Assembly: GCA_030147705.1 (NCBI GenBank)
Contig: JASBUV010000099.1
Coordinates: 1 to 40,540, forward strand
Origin: Gammaproteobacteria bacterium
GTDB lineage: Bacteria; Pseudomonadota; Gammaproteobacteria; Pseudomonadales; Pseudohongiellaceae
Direction of reading: 5' to 3'
DNA: 40,540 nt
Part shown: positions 19,880 to 29,534 of the stretch, in pieces
Numbering within the stretch: the first letter of the stretch is position 1
Layout of the letters: each line of letters opens with the position of its first letter
The notes under the pieces: generated by a model
Seen by the model: the letters and a program-made list of their open reading frames with translations, nothing else
Told to the model about the DNA's origin: nothing
Database searches by the model: none
Made by a program: the position numbers and the translations under genes

Positions 19880-20557
19880 ATGCGTCTTTTGGTCGTCGAA
19901 GATGAAAGCCTGCTAAGGCAACAGTTGGAGCAGGGGCTTACCAAGCAGGGCTATGTGGTTGATGGGGCAGAAGGCGGTAAATCCGGTCTCTACTACGCTT
20001 CCGAATACGAGTACGATGCCGCTATTATCGATCTGGGTCTGCCGGAAATCGATGGCATTTCACTGATTCAGCAAATTCGCAGTGCTGGCAAGGAATTTCC
20101 CATACTGATTCTCACCGCGCGTGGTGACTGGCAGGACAAAGTAGCCGGTCTGGATGCTGGTGCGGACGATTACGTCGTCAAGCCATTCCAGATGGAAGAG
20201 ATTATCGCGCGTCTCAATGCCTTGCTGAGGCGGGCCGCCGGGTTCTCAAAACCCATGCTGGAGTTTGGTCCACTCAATCTGGATATCGCCGCAAAACGCC
20301 TCACAGTGAATGGCGCAAGCGTCGATTTGACTGCTTACGAATACAAGATGCTCGAATACCTGATGCTGCATCCCGGTCAGGTTATCTCGAAAACTGAACT
20401 TACCGAGCACCTCTATGCCCAGGATTACGACAGGGACAGCAATGTGTTGGAAGTCTTTGTCAGGCGTCTGCGCCAGAAACTCGATCCGGAGCAAACGCTT
20501 AAACCGATCGAGACCATTCGTGGACAGGGCTATCGTTTCAATCTTTCAGAAGCCTAG
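19880..20557 (+). CDS. phoP: OmpR/PhoP-family response regulator
   Basis: A 225-residue regulator with a receiver domain (acidic pocket Glu7-Asp8, phosphoacceptor Asp51, conserved Lys101 in VVKPF) and a winged-helix DNA-binding domain from about residue 125 (VDLTAYEYKMLEYLM and the YRF C-terminus). Sequence and partner resemble PhoP/QseB. Located 33 bases after the PepSY gene and 29 before the kinase, in one operon. The symbol is by similarity of the pair; the inducing signal cannot be read from the sequence. Confidence 0.9.
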   Translation: MRLLVVEDESLLRQQLEQGLTKQGYVVDGAEGGKSGLYYASEYEYDAAIIDLGLPEIDGISLIQQIRSAGKEFPILILTARGDWQDKVAGLDAGADDYVVKPFQMEEIIARLNALLRRAAGFSKPMLEFGPLNLDIAAKRLTVNGASVDLTAYEYKMLEYLMLHPGQVISKTELTEHLYAQDYDRDSNVLEVFVRRLRQKLDPEQTLKPIETIRGQGYRFNLSEA

Positions 20558-20586
20558 CGCCACTCTGCAGCGGTCGGTACGCTGAT

Positions 20587-21996
20587 ATGGTGCAAACTTC
20601 CTCTCGATCCACCTACTCGTTACAGTCGCGACTGTTGGTCGCGTTTAGCATCCTCCTGTTTGGCTTTCTGGGTTTGACCGGCCTGGTTCTGGATAGCGCA
20701 TTCCGCGCGAGCATCGAAGGCGGCGCACAGGAGCGTTTGCAAGTTCAAATTTATCTGCTGCTCGCCAATGCCGAAGAAGACAATGGTGAATTCTATTTCC
20801 TGCAAGACCTTCAGGAGCCGCGCTTCGGCCAATTGAACTCTGGTCTTTATGGCTTTATCAGCAGCACTGCTTATGGAATCCTCTGGCGCAGCAATTCAGC
20901 TCGTGCTTTCACTCCGCCAGAAAACGAATATTTCCAGCGCCGGCTCGAAGTCGGAGAAAGCCGATTCGAGCGCCTGGTGGATAGCGAGCAGGAAGTCTAT
21001 TTTGCATTGAGCTATGGCATTCTCTGGGAGAACGGCATCGATGAGTTCGCATTCAGCGTGATCGAAAACGCTGCGCCGTATTATTCAGAGATCAGTAATT
21101 TTCGTACCAGTTTGTGGTATTGGCTGGGTGGCGCTGCGGTAATTCTATTGGTAATGCAATTCTTGTTGCTGCGTTGGGGGTTATTGCCGTTGCGCCTGAT
21201 CGCCAACGATTTGAAGCAAATAGAATCCGGCAAGGAAGATAAGTTGGAAGGCGTTTATCCGCGCGAAATACAAGGTGTCACTGATAATCTGAATTTGCTT
21301 ATCGAGAGTGAGCGTCGGCAACAGAGCCGGTACCGAACCACGCTCGGAGATCTTGCACATAGTCTAAAAACTCCGCTGGCAGTTATCTCAGGGATTTTGC
21401 CGAACCTGTCGAGCGAAGTTGACAAGGGTGACGTCGAAGCCGTACGCAAGCAAATTCACAATGTGGATGAACAACTTGAACGGATGACGCAGATTGTTAC
21501 TTATCAATTGCAGCGCGCAGTGCAATCCAACGACAAGGGAACTCTCGCCAAACACGTCAATCTGAGCAGTACCTTGAACAAAGTACTGGACGCGCTTAAG
21601 AAAGTGTATGTCGACAAGCAGGTACAGGTGACTGCAAGTCTGGACAATCAGGTTATATTTCATGGTGATGAACGCGACTTGTTGGAGCTACTCGGTAATG
21701 TGCTGGATAACGCGTTCAAATATGGTCATGGCATTGTCCGGGTCACTACCCGAAGAACGGATACTGCATCCCGCGGTGTAAGTATCGAAATCGAAGATAA
21801 TGGCAAAGGTATCCCTGAAGAGAAACAGGAATTCGTTCTGCAGCGCGGTGCGCGTGCAGATACGCTTGTACAGGGCCACGGTATTGGCTTGGCCGTCGTG
21901 ACTGATATCGTGAAAAGCTACGGCGGTCAAATCGAAGTGGGTCGAAGTGAGCTGGGAGGGGCCAAGCTCTCCATCCTGCTGCACTCTATCGTTTGA
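20587..21996 (+). CDS. phoQ: PhoQ-like sensor histidine kinase
   Basis: A 469-residue membrane kinase. Transmembrane helices at about 17-37 and 176-196 flank a 140-residue periplasmic sensor. A HAMP-like linker follows, then the phosphoacceptor His258 in DLAHSLKTPLAVISG, identical in style to PhoQ, and a HATPase domain with N-box LDNAFKYG, G1 DNGKGIP and G2 GHGIGLAV. It should phosphorylate the adjacent response regulator. PhoQ senses divalent cations and cationic peptides in enterics; that function is not demonstrated here. Its stop codon directly abuts the stop of the convergent TauE gene. Confidence 0.9.
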   Translation: MVQTSSRSTYSLQSRLLVAFSILLFGFLGLTGLVLDSAFRASIEGGAQERLQVQIYLLLANAEEDNGEFYFLQDLQEPRFGQLNSGLYGFISSTAYGILWRSNSARAFTPPENEYFQRRLEVGESRFERLVDSEQEVYFALSYGILWENGIDEFAFSVIENAAPYYSEISNFRTSLWYWLGGAAVILLVMQFLLLRWGLLPLRLIANDLKQIESGKEDKLEGVYPREIQGVTDNLNLLIESERRQQSRYRTTLGDLAHSLKTPLAVISGILPNLSSEVDKGDVEAVRKQIHNVDEQLERMTQIVTYQLQRAVQSNDKGTLAKHVNLSSTLNKVLDALKKVYVDKQVQVTASLDNQVIFHGDERDLLELLGNVLDNAFKYGHGIVRVTTRRTDTASRGVSIEIEDNGKGIPEEKQEFVLQRGARADTLVQGHGIGLAVVTDIVKSYGGQIEVGRSELGGAKLSILLHSIV

Positions 21997-22755
21997 TCAG
22001 AGCAGGAATCCACCCGCAACAGCACAAAGTGTCATCACGAACAGAAACCACTTGATGGCGTTCTGGGATGCGCGTACAGCCAGTTTGACTGCCAGATGAG
22101 CGCCAAGCATGGAGCCACAAGCGACGATCAAGCCAGGAATCCATTGAATCTGGCCAAAAAATGCGAAGATCACAAACGCAACTGCAGTGAATGCCAGCGC
22201 GCAGGCTGTTTTCAACGCGTTGGCACGCAACAAGTCGTAGCGCAACCCACCTGCGAGTGCGCCCAACAGGATAAAACCGACCCCAGCCTGCACAAACCCG
22301 CCATAGACGCCAGCGCCAAACAGACTCCACCACGCCAAACGATTGTCCTGCGGGGACAGTGTCGGCGTGCCGGGTGGTGGCGCGATCACCTGCGGCCTCA
22401 CCAGAATGATGAGAGACATGGCGAGTATGGTGATGAGTAGAACAGGTTTTAGGTAGAGGTTCGGCATCAGCGCCGCGCCAAACGCTCCGAGCACGCCTCC
22501 CAGAATTGTTGGAATCAGTATGGGAACCACAGCCGGTCGATCAAGTGTTTCGTGCTTGTCGTAACCACGCAAGCCCACGACACATTGCAAAAGCACAGAA
22601 ATGCGGTTGGTACCATTCGCGACGTCAGCCGGTAAGCCGAGCATCATTAATGCAGGCAGGGTCAGATTGGAGCCGCCACCTGCGACTGTATTGATGCCGC
22701 CAGCCAGAAATCCGGTAACGGAAAGCAATGCGATAAAGGGGAGAGAGATGTCCAA
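21997..22755 (-). CDS. TauE/SafE (TSUP) family membrane transporter
   Basis: A 252-residue hydrophobic protein with about eight predicted helices. The glycine- and proline-rich start GFLAGGINTVAGGGSNLTLPAL and the second half GGFVQAGVGF are the two repeated TSUP motifs. Family members export sulfite, sulfonates or related organic anions. The substrate is not readable. It is monocistronic, convergent with the PhoQ-like gene (no intervening base) and divergent from thiO with 177 bases between them. Confidence 0.9.
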   Translation of the reverse strand: MDISLPFIALLSVTGFLAGGINTVAGGGSNLTLPALMMLGLPADVANGTNRISVLLQCVVGLRGYDKHETLDRPAVVPILIPTILGGVLGAFGAALMPNLYLKPVLLITILAMSLIILVRPQVIAPPPGTPTLSPQDNRLAWWSLFGAGVYGGFVQAGVGFILLGALAGGLRYDLLRANALKTACALAFTAVAFVIFAFFGQIQWIPGLIVACGSMLGAHLAVKLAVRASQNAIKWFLFVMTLCAVAGGFLL

Positions 22756-22932
22756 AATCTATCCTGTTCTGGCGGGTCCGAAGAAAGGGCAGGGCAAGCT
22801 TACCAGAAATTCTCGAACAGGGTCGGTTCACTTTCTTTATAAAGCGGCTAAGAACAGTTACATTGTCGCGCTTTGCTGTCTGCTTCCTTCCCTCGGGATT
22901 GCAGGCACGACTGCCGGAAATACCTACCAAGC

Positions 22933-24051
22933 ATGAAATACGCAAGCACTGACTTCCAGATAATTGGCGGCGGCATTAACGGGTTGCTGCTGACACTGGA
23001 GCTCGCGAAAAGTGGAGCCAGTGTGACGCTCATCGAGCGAGATCGCCCGGGGCGCGAGGCATCATGGGCTGGTGGCGGAATAGTATCGCCACTTTATCCC
23101 TGGCGCTACGCGCCTTCGATCACAGCCCTCGCCAGTTGGGCGCAAGACTACTACCCAGAACTCGTTGCGGAATTAACCGCGAACACCGGCATCGATTCTG
23201 AACTAAGCGAGTCAGGCTTGCTCATGCTTGATGCTGACGATCAGGACGAGGCTCTGCTATGGGCCGCATCCCATCAGCGGGAAATGCACTGTCTTGCTGG
23301 CCAGCAAATCTACAACAGGGAAAGTGGACTGGCTCCTGGGTTTCAGAATGGGTTGTGGATGCCCAAGGTTGCCAACGTGCGTAATCCGAGGTTGCTGCAG
23401 GCCTTGCTGGCGCAAGTGCAACACTTTCCGGATGTCACGCTCCTGGAGAATAGCGAAGTGCTTGGCCTGGAGTCCGAAGGAGCAATGGTCAGGCAAATCC
23501 GCATGCACGGCGGTTGCGACAAAAAGCCTTTCACGATCCCGGCACGTCAGGTCGTAGTGTGTGCAGGCGCCTGGTCGGGACGCATACTGTCGGAATCAGG
23601 CAAGATTCTGGATGTTCACCCGGTAAAAGGGCAGATGTTGCTTTATAAATTCTCGAAGCCGCCTTTGTCGTCAATAATACTTACGGCTGGTCGCTACCTG
23701 ATTCCACGATGCGATGGCCATGTTCTGATTGGCAGCACGCTTGAGTACGAAGGCTTCGACAAGACACCCAGTGCTGAAGCGCGCCTGAGTCTGCAACGGT
23801 CAGCTGAGTCGATGTTCCCGGAGTTACAGGCAATGGAGCCGGTCGGTCACTGGGCAGGCTTACGACCGGGGACCCGGGACGGCGTTCCGTACATCGGGAA
23901 GTTACCTGACTGGCAGAATCTGTTTGTTAATGCCGGCCAGTTCCGCAATGGGTTGGTGCTGGCGCCGGCATCGGCGAGATTGATGGCGGATCTGCTACTT
24001 GGCCGCGAGCCAATTGTTGATCCGCTGCCTTATGATCCGGCACGACAGTAA
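22933..24051 (+). CDS. thiO: Glycine oxidase ThiO-like FAD-dependent oxidoreductase
   Basis: A 372-residue flavoenzyme of the DAO family. The FAD-binding dinucleotide fold is GGGINGLLL at residues 12-20 with the acidic end of strand 2 in IERD. SWAGGGIVSPLYPW is typical of ThiO, and the C-terminal LFVNAGQFRNGLVLAPASARLMADLL binds the flavin. ThiO oxidises glycine to the imine used for the thiazole of thiamine. The ATG at 22933 is preferred over one 60 bases upstream because the family begins at this point. The gene order pilS-pilR-thiO is the one found in Pseudomonas. Convergent with pilR. Confidence 0.88.
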   Translation: MKYASTDFQIIGGGINGLLLTLELAKSGASVTLIERDRPGREASWAGGGIVSPLYPWRYAPSITALASWAQDYYPELVAELTANTGIDSELSESGLLMLDADDQDEALLWAASHQREMHCLAGQQIYNRESGLAPGFQNGLWMPKVANVRNPRLLQALLAQVQHFPDVTLLENSEVLGLESEGAMVRQIRMHGGCDKKPFTIPARQVVVCAGAWSGRILSESGKILDVHPVKGQMLLYKFSKPPLSSIILTAGRYLIPRCDGHVLIGSTLEYEGFDKTPSAEARLSLQRSAESMFPELQAMEPVGHWAGLRPGTRDGVPYIGKLPDWQNLFVNAGQFRNGLVLAPASARLMADLLLGREPIVDPLPYDPARQ

Positions 24052-24108
24052 TTTCTGATTGCGCGAGTTAAGGGGAGCGGCGAGCGATGCTTTTGAACCC
24101 GGCGCGGA

Positions 24109-25539
24109 TCAATCCAGGCCGAGCTTTTTGAGTCTGTATCTCAGGGAGCGAAACGACATTCCCAGCTTCTTGGCCGCTGCTGTTTTGTTCCAGCGGGTCT
24201 CCTGCAGGGCTTTTTCGATGACCTCGATTTCTACAGCCTCCAGATGTTTTTCCAGCGAGTAGTCGCCTTCCAGTTCCATCGATTCGGCAACTCCGGTAGT
24301 TGCTGTGTCGGCTTTTTCTGATTCTGCAGTTGCTGTGCTGGCATCTGCGTGACTCTCTGATTCGGGGCTTGCCGGTGTCGAGATGAATTCAAGATTATCC
24401 AATTCAATGCGATTGTCTTCGCTAAGGGTTGCCCCTCGTTGCAGGATGTTTTCCAGCTCTCGCACATTACCTGGAAAATGGTAGTTCTTGAGTGTGCTTA
24501 GCGCGGCGTCGCTCAAACTGCAAAGCGGTGCGGCATTCTCATCTGCGATTTTTTTCAGTATGACAGTCGCCAGTTCTTCGATGTCTTCTTTGCGCTGGCG
24601 CAAGGGGGGGACGGGCAGTTCGATAACGTTGATTCTGAAGTACAGGTCTTGCCGTAAATTGCCTGCTTCAACCTCTTTGGCCAGGATCTTGTGCGTTGCG
24701 CTAAGCAATCGAACGTCTACCGGTACCTCTTGCTGGGAGCCGATCGGGCGAACAGATTTTTCCTGAATCACACGCAGTAGTTTGACCTGGGTCTGCAATG
24801 GCAAGTCAGCAATCTCGTCCAGAAACAAGGTGCCGCCATTGGCTGCTTGAAACAGCCCGTCTTTATCCCTGTCAGCCCCTGTGAAACTGCCCTTGATGTG
24901 ACCGAACAATTCGCTTTCAACCAGATGCTCCGGAATTGCTCCGCAATTAACGGCTACGAAAGGGCCGTTCTTGCGCGCACTTTGTTCGTGAATCGCACGC
25001 GCTGCGAGTTCCTTGCCGGCACCTGATTCGCCACTGATGTGAATAGGCGCCTGGCTTCTTGCCAGCTTGCTAATTTGCTCGCGCAAGCGTTGCACCTGAG
25101 GTGAATTGCCGGTGATGTTGCTGTTGTCGCGGATTCGCTCCACAGCAACTTTGCTTTCATTGAGTGAGTCGGGATGGGTCAGTCGCAACGCTGCATTCAC
25201 AAGGTCGCGTAGTTTATGCAAGTCTACTGGCTTGGATACGAAGTCGAATGCGCCTGCCTTGAGCGCTTTGATCGCAGTCTCTGTGCTACCGTGCGCAGTG
25301 ATTACCGCTACTGGCAATTCACTATGGTGTTCCTGAATGTATTCAACGAGTTCAATGCCGTCGCCGTCGGGTAAGCGCATGTCAGTGAGACAGAGATTAA
25401 AGCTACGCTCTTCAAGGAGTTTTCGAGCTGAGTCAAGATCAGCGGCAGCGTATGTGTTGAGAGACATACGTCCGAGAGTGATCTCCAGAAGCTCCCGAAT
25501 ATCGGGCTCATCATCGACGATTAGGACAGTATCGTTCAT
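24109..25539 (-). CDS. pilR: Sigma-54-dependent response regulator PilR
   Basis: A 476-residue NtrC-class activator: receiver domain (phosphoacceptor Asp53, Lys103), AAA+ domain with Walker A GESGAGKE (170-177), the sigma-54 contact loop as GSFTGA (217-222), Walker B FLDEIADL, and a C-terminal Fis-type helix-turn-helix (WNKTAAAKKLGMSFRSLRYRLKKL). The 50-residue Ser/Glu/Ala-rich linker before the HTH is long. Pairing with a PilS-like kinase upstream and thiO downstream supports PilR, the activator of pilin transcription. It starts 47 bases after pilS. Confidence 0.94.
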   Translation of the reverse strand: MNDTVLIVDDEPDIRELLEITLGRMSLNTYAAADLDSARKLLEERSFNLCLTDMRLPDGDGIELVEYIQEHHSELPVAVITAHGSTETAIKALKAGAFDFVSKPVDLHKLRDLVNAALRLTHPDSLNESKVAVERIRDNSNITGNSPQVQRLREQISKLARSQAPIHISGESGAGKELAARAIHEQSARKNGPFVAVNCGAIPEHLVESELFGHIKGSFTGADRDKDGLFQAANGGTLFLDEIADLPLQTQVKLLRVIQEKSVRPIGSQQEVPVDVRLLSATHKILAKEVEAGNLRQDLYFRINVIELPVPPLRQRKEDIEELATVILKKIADENAAPLCSLSDAALSTLKNYHFPGNVRELENILQRGATLSEDNRIELDNLEFISTPASPESESHADASTATAESEKADTATTGVAESMELEGDYSLEKHLEAVEIEVIEKALQETRWNKTAAAKKLGMSFRSLRYRLKKLGLD

Positions 25540-25586
25540 GAGTTGATGTTGGTCCGCGCAGCGAAAAACAGGCGTGATAGTTCTTC

Positions 25587-27203
25587 TTATTCCATGATGT
25601 GGTCGGGGTCGCTGAAGTAGATACTAAAACAACTTTTCCCTTCCGATGTGCGATTAAAAACCAGCTGCGATTGATTAGCTTCGCACAGTTCTCTGGATAT
25701 ATAAAGCCCGAGACCAGTGCCTGTTTGCTCTGTAGTGTGGAATGGTTCAAATAAATGTGCTTCAGCGTCTTCGCTTACACCGGGCCCGTCGTCGATAACA
25801 TGGAGAAATGGTTGCAGCCGGCCATCCCGGACCTCTCTGCCGCCCGTAACTGTGAGGGTTCCTTTCCCGGTTCTGCGTTGGCTGTATCGCAGTCCATTAT
25901 CAAAAAGATTATTGAGGACTTGCTCCAGTTGACCGGTGATCACATTCACTTCGGTATCCGCCGGTTCAATATGCAAGATGATCTCTTCGCAGATTTCATG
26001 GGTGGCTTCGTAACTCGCGACAAAGTCCTGCAACCAGTTTTTAAGATTTACGCGGGTTGGGGCGGAATCGTTCTGGCGCGAAGCGTCCAGTACATCCTCG
26101 ATAATCATATTGATGCGTTTGCAGTGATTCAGAATGATGGTAAGCATTCTGCGATCTTCATCTGAAGCGGTAGCGGATTCGCTCAACAACTGGCTTGCGT
26201 GACTGATCGCGCCCAGAGGATTGCGAACTTCATGAGCAATACTTGCTGTGAGCCGACCCAGCGAAGCCAGTTTCATCTGCCGAACGCGTTGCACTATCTG
26301 GCGGTTGTCTTCCATGAACATCAGGACGTCTGAATCGGATTCAGGGTTCAGAAAAGCGAAGCTTATTTGCAGTTGTTTATTACTTTGCGGAATTGCAATT
26401 GGTTGCGGCTGGCGCCTCGGATTGACCTTCCATGTATTCAACTGAGTTGCGAGCAATTCTGGTAATTCGGGGTGAGAGCCTGACGACTGACCTTCCAGAA
26501 GCGGTGCCAGTGTAATCTGGGCTGAGCTGTTCATGCTCACCAGTTGATTGGCATTATTGATCACAGCGACCCCGGTTCTCATCCGCTGAATGATTTCGTT
26601 GTTGAGTTTCTCGAGATCAACAATATTGCTCGCCTGCTCATCAGCAAGTTGAGCTGCCTTGTAAATTCGTTCGGTCAGGGTCTGGATATAGAGCGATGTA
26701 GCAAACAGGAAAATGCCAAGAAATCCGGTCTGGATGAATTGATTGGGCGGATTCTGCAGCGAAAGCGACAGGTAAAGTTCGCAGTAGATGGTAGCCAATG
26801 CTGCCACCGCTGCGAGGAAGGTGCTGATGCGCCCACGGATCATGATGCTGCTTGAGGCAATGGTTACGATCATCAACAAGCCGAGGCCGGATGAAGATCC
26901 GCCACTGGAGAAGACCAGCAGACTGATCGCCAGAATATCTGCGAGTAAGGTGCTCGTCAGAATCTTCTGGTTCTCCATAAAGCGCATGCCGTCGGGAGAA
27001 AGAAATGCGATGACCACTGCAAATATCGCGTACCCGGTGCAGGTCTGAATGAAGAGGGTCGGATCAATTTCTCCAAACTGGGTATTGTCCCTGCCGCTGA
27101 TATAGGTAACCAATAACACCAGCGGCAGCACGATGCGGTAGATGTTATAGACAACCGCTACATTGGATATCTGGCCAGAATAGTGTTTTGAGCTCGTTAC
27201 CAT
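25587..27203 (-). CDS. pilS: Sensor histidine kinase PilS
   Basis: A 538-residue kinase with about six N-terminal transmembrane helices (residues 20-185), a PAS-like cytoplasmic domain (about 205-315, MRTGVAVINNANQLVSMN), the phosphoacceptor His324 in SIAHEVRNPLGAISH, and a HATPase domain with DNGLRYS and TGTGLGLYISREL. This architecture is that of PilS, which in Pseudomonas senses pilin in the inner membrane and controls PilR. No pilus structural genes are in the window. Divergent from nadE with 123 bases between them. Confidence 0.94.
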   Translation of the reverse strand: MVTSSKHYSGQISNVAVVYNIYRIVLPLVLLVTYISGRDNTQFGEIDPTLFIQTCTGYAIFAVVIAFLSPDGMRFMENQKILTSTLLADILAISLLVFSSGGSSSGLGLLMIVTIASSSIMIRGRISTFLAAVAALATIYCELYLSLSLQNPPNQFIQTGFLGIFLFATSLYIQTLTERIYKAAQLADEQASNIVDLEKLNNEIIQRMRTGVAVINNANQLVSMNSSAQITLAPLLEGQSSGSHPELPELLATQLNTWKVNPRRQPQPIAIPQSNKQLQISFAFLNPESDSDVLMFMEDNRQIVQRVRQMKLASLGRLTASIAHEVRNPLGAISHASQLLSESATASDEDRRMLTIILNHCKRINMIIEDVLDASRQNDSAPTRVNLKNWLQDFVASYEATHEICEEIILHIEPADTEVNVITGQLEQVLNNLFDNGLRYSQRRTGKGTLTVTGGREVRDGRLQPFLHVIDDGPGVSEDAEAHLFEPFHTTEQTGTGLGLYISRELCEANQSQLVFNRTSEGKSCFSIYFSDPDHIME

Positions 27204-27326
27204 GTCATTTTGGGGTGAGGCTGAATGCTTGTTTGGGAACAGTTACAGTGAATTTATCGTACAATAGCGCCCCTAATATAGACCCAGTGCAGGGAAACAG
27301 GGAAAGCAGCAATCGCTGAGGACACT

Positions 27327-28976
27327 ATGGCGCGTAATTTCAAATTGGTAATGGCCCAGCTCAATCTGATTGTGGGCGATATAGATGCGAATGCTAATCG
27401 CGTGATCGCCTGCGCCAGACGAGCGATCGATGAGCAGTCTGCCGATATGATTGTCTTCCCGGAGCTGACTCTTACGGGTTACCCGCCAGAAGATCTGCTC
27501 TTCAGGCCGAGTCTGAAGCTGCGCGTTGATAAAGCCTTGCAAAAAATCCTCGCTGCCAATCTGGATATCTACATGGTTCTGGGTTATCCGCGCAAAGTAG
27601 AAGACAAGCTCTATAACGCGCTGAGTGTCATCCGTGGTAGTGATCAGCTCGGTGTCTATCACAAGCAATTGCTGCCCAGTTACGAGGTGTTCGATGAGCA
27701 TCGCTACTTTGCCCCTGGTGACGGGCCTTTGTTACTCGATATCGCGGGAAGTCGCATGGCATTCACGGTGTGTGAGGATATGTGGGGTCCTGGTCCGGCG
27801 GTTCAGGCGCGAGAGGGTGGGGCTCAGTTGTTGATCAATATCAATGCGTCTCCGTATCACATCAACAAGCTCACTGAGCGGCAGGCACTGTTGCAGAAAC
27901 GTAGTCAGGAGAGCGGCTGCCCCATTGTGTATGTCAATCTGGTTGGCGGTCAGGATGAGTTGGTATTTGATGGTGGTTCGATGGCTGTGGATGCGTCCGG
28001 GACGTGTCAGGCGCTGGTGCCGAGCTATGTGGAAGGACAGTATCCACTTGATATCCAAATTGGCAGTCGTGGAGAGTGTGCAATTCCCAGGCAGGAAATC
28101 GCAGCGGCACAACAGGTCGAAGCGCAAATTTACAATGCACTGGTTCTGGGTGTACGGGACTATGTTAACAAGAATGGATTTTCAGGCGTCGTGCTGGGTT
28201 TGTCAGGAGGGATCGATTCCGCATTGACCCTGGCTGTGGCTGTCGATGCACTGGGCAAAGATCGCGTGCAGGCGGTGATGATGCCTTTTGAGTACACATC
28301 CAAGCTGAGTCTGGATGTGGCCGCGCAGCAGGCAGCTACCCTGGGTGTGAACTATCAGGTCATTGCCATCAACGAGATTTATGCTGCGTTTATGGCAGCT
28401 CTGCAGTCCGAGTTTGCGGGTACTGCAACCGGCATCAGTGAGCAAAATCTTCAGGCGCGAGCCCGTGGGGTCCTGCTGATGGGGATTTCCAACAAGAAAG
28501 GACTGCTCGTGCTCACGACGGGTAACAAGAGTGAGATCGCGGTTGGCTATTCGACGCTGTATGGTGATATGGCCGGTGGTTTCGACGTGCTCAAAGATGT
28601 CTCAAAAACCATGGTGTATCGACTGGCCCGCTACCTCAACATGAGTCCTGGCAATAGTGCAGGTGAAGTGATTCCACAATCCGTGATCGATCGCCCACCT
28701 TCGGCTGAATTGGCTCCAGATCAAGTCGATCAGGACAGTTTGCCACCTTACGATGTGCTTGATCAGATTCTCGAGCTGTATGTTGAGCAGGATTACAGTG
28801 CAGCAGCGATCATTGCGCAGGGTTTCGAGGAGAGTCAGGTAAAACGCGTGTTGAGGCTGGTCGATTTGAATGAGTACAAGCGCCGCCAGAGTCCGATCGG
28901 TGTGCGCCTGACCCGGAAAGGATTTGGTCGAGACAGGCGTTATCCGATTACCAACGCCTGGCCAATCGGTGACTGA
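27327..28976 (+). CDS. nadE: Glutamine-dependent NAD+ synthetase
   Basis: A 549-residue two-domain enzyme. The N-terminal nitrilase-type glutaminase has the triad Glu46, Lys113 and Cys149; the C-terminal synthetase has the P-loop SGGIDS at 293-298 and TTGNKSEIAVGY downstream. It amidates deamido-NAD to NAD using ammonia from glutamine. Length is normal for the bacterial two-domain type. The stop codon (28974-28976) is immediately followed by the stop of the opposite-strand DUF3106 gene. Confidence 0.97.
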   Translation: MARNFKLVMAQLNLIVGDIDANANRVIACARRAIDEQSADMIVFPELTLTGYPPEDLLFRPSLKLRVDKALQKILAANLDIYMVLGYPRKVEDKLYNALSVIRGSDQLGVYHKQLLPSYEVFDEHRYFAPGDGPLLLDIAGSRMAFTVCEDMWGPGPAVQAREGGAQLLININASPYHINKLTERQALLQKRSQESGCPIVYVNLVGGQDELVFDGGSMAVDASGTCQALVPSYVEGQYPLDIQIGSRGECAIPRQEIAAAQQVEAQIYNALVLGVRDYVNKNGFSGVVLGLSGGIDSALTLAVAVDALGKDRVQAVMMPFEYTSKLSLDVAAQQAATLGVNYQVIAINEIYAAFMAALQSEFAGTATGISEQNLQARARGVLLMGISNKKGLLVLTTGNKSEIAVGYSTLYGDMAGGFDVLKDVSKTMVYRLARYLNMSPGNSAGEVIPQSVIDRPPSAELAPDQVDQDSLPPYDVLDQILELYVEQDYSAAAIIAQGFEESQVKRVLRLVDLNEYKRRQSPIGVRLTRKGFGRDRRYPITNAWPIGD

Positions 28977-29534
28977 TTAGTTATTGCGGTCTGGGGCGGG
29001 TGCTGCGCGTCTCTGATTGGCATTTTCCTGCATGATTTCCCTCATGCGCCTCTGTGAATCCCGTATCTGTTGCTGCGCTTCACGCTGAATTCTGCGTTCT
29101 TCTTCCAGTCGTTCACTTTGCTGCTCGAATCTCTGGCGAAGTGCCCTGCGTTCCGCCTCGGGCAAATTCTGAAAGCGGCGTTGAATATTACGTAGCTGTC
29201 TTTGTTGCTGTCCGCTCAGGCTATTGAATTGCTGGAAACGCTGCATAATCAGATTTTGCTGTCGGGGAGGCAGATTCTGAAAGCGGTTCTGTTGGGATTG
29301 AGCAAGGCGACGTTGTTCCGGAGGCATCTGCTCCCATTGCCGAGCACCACGAATCAGTCGTTGCTGTCGCTCGACTGACAGTTCATCCCATTGCGACTCT
29401 AATTCCTGCAGTATCTGACGATGCTCGTAGGACAGCTCTTCCCAGGCGACTTTCTCGTCACTCTGTTGTGCGAATGCCGATCCATTCAGCATACAGATCA
29501 AGGCCAGGCTGAAGATGACACGATGCTTAATCAT
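28977..29534 (-). CDS. DUF3106 family exported protein
   Basis: With the ATG at 29532-29534 the protein has 185 residues: signal peptide (ending SAFAQ, residues 1-23) and an Arg/Gln/Glu-rich helical body. A degenerate unit, aromatic-x-x-LPPEQRR or similar, recurs about every 20 residues (WDELSVERQQ, WEQMPPEQRR, FQNLPPRQQ, FNSLSGQQQ, FQNLPEAERR), the DUF3106 hallmark. The C-terminal half is likely a long charged helix. Function is unknown; the family recurs next to ECF sigma factor genes. It overlaps the upstream gene by 8 bases (ATGATTAA), so it is in the sigma factor operon. Confidence 0.82.
   Translation of the reverse strand: MIKHRVIFSLALICMLNGSAFAQQSDEKVAWEELSYEHRQILQELESQWDELSVERQQRLIRGARQWEQMPPEQRRLAQSQQNRFQNLPPRQQNLIMQRFQQFNSLSGQQQRQLRNIQRRFQNLPEAERRALRQRFEQQSERLEEERRIQREAQQQIRDSQRRMREIMQENANQRRAAPAPDRNN

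Noticed and set aside
27260-27265. TACAAT as a -10 element for nadE
   Set aside because: No acceptable -35 hexamer is found at 16-18 bases upstream, so I could not support a full promoter.
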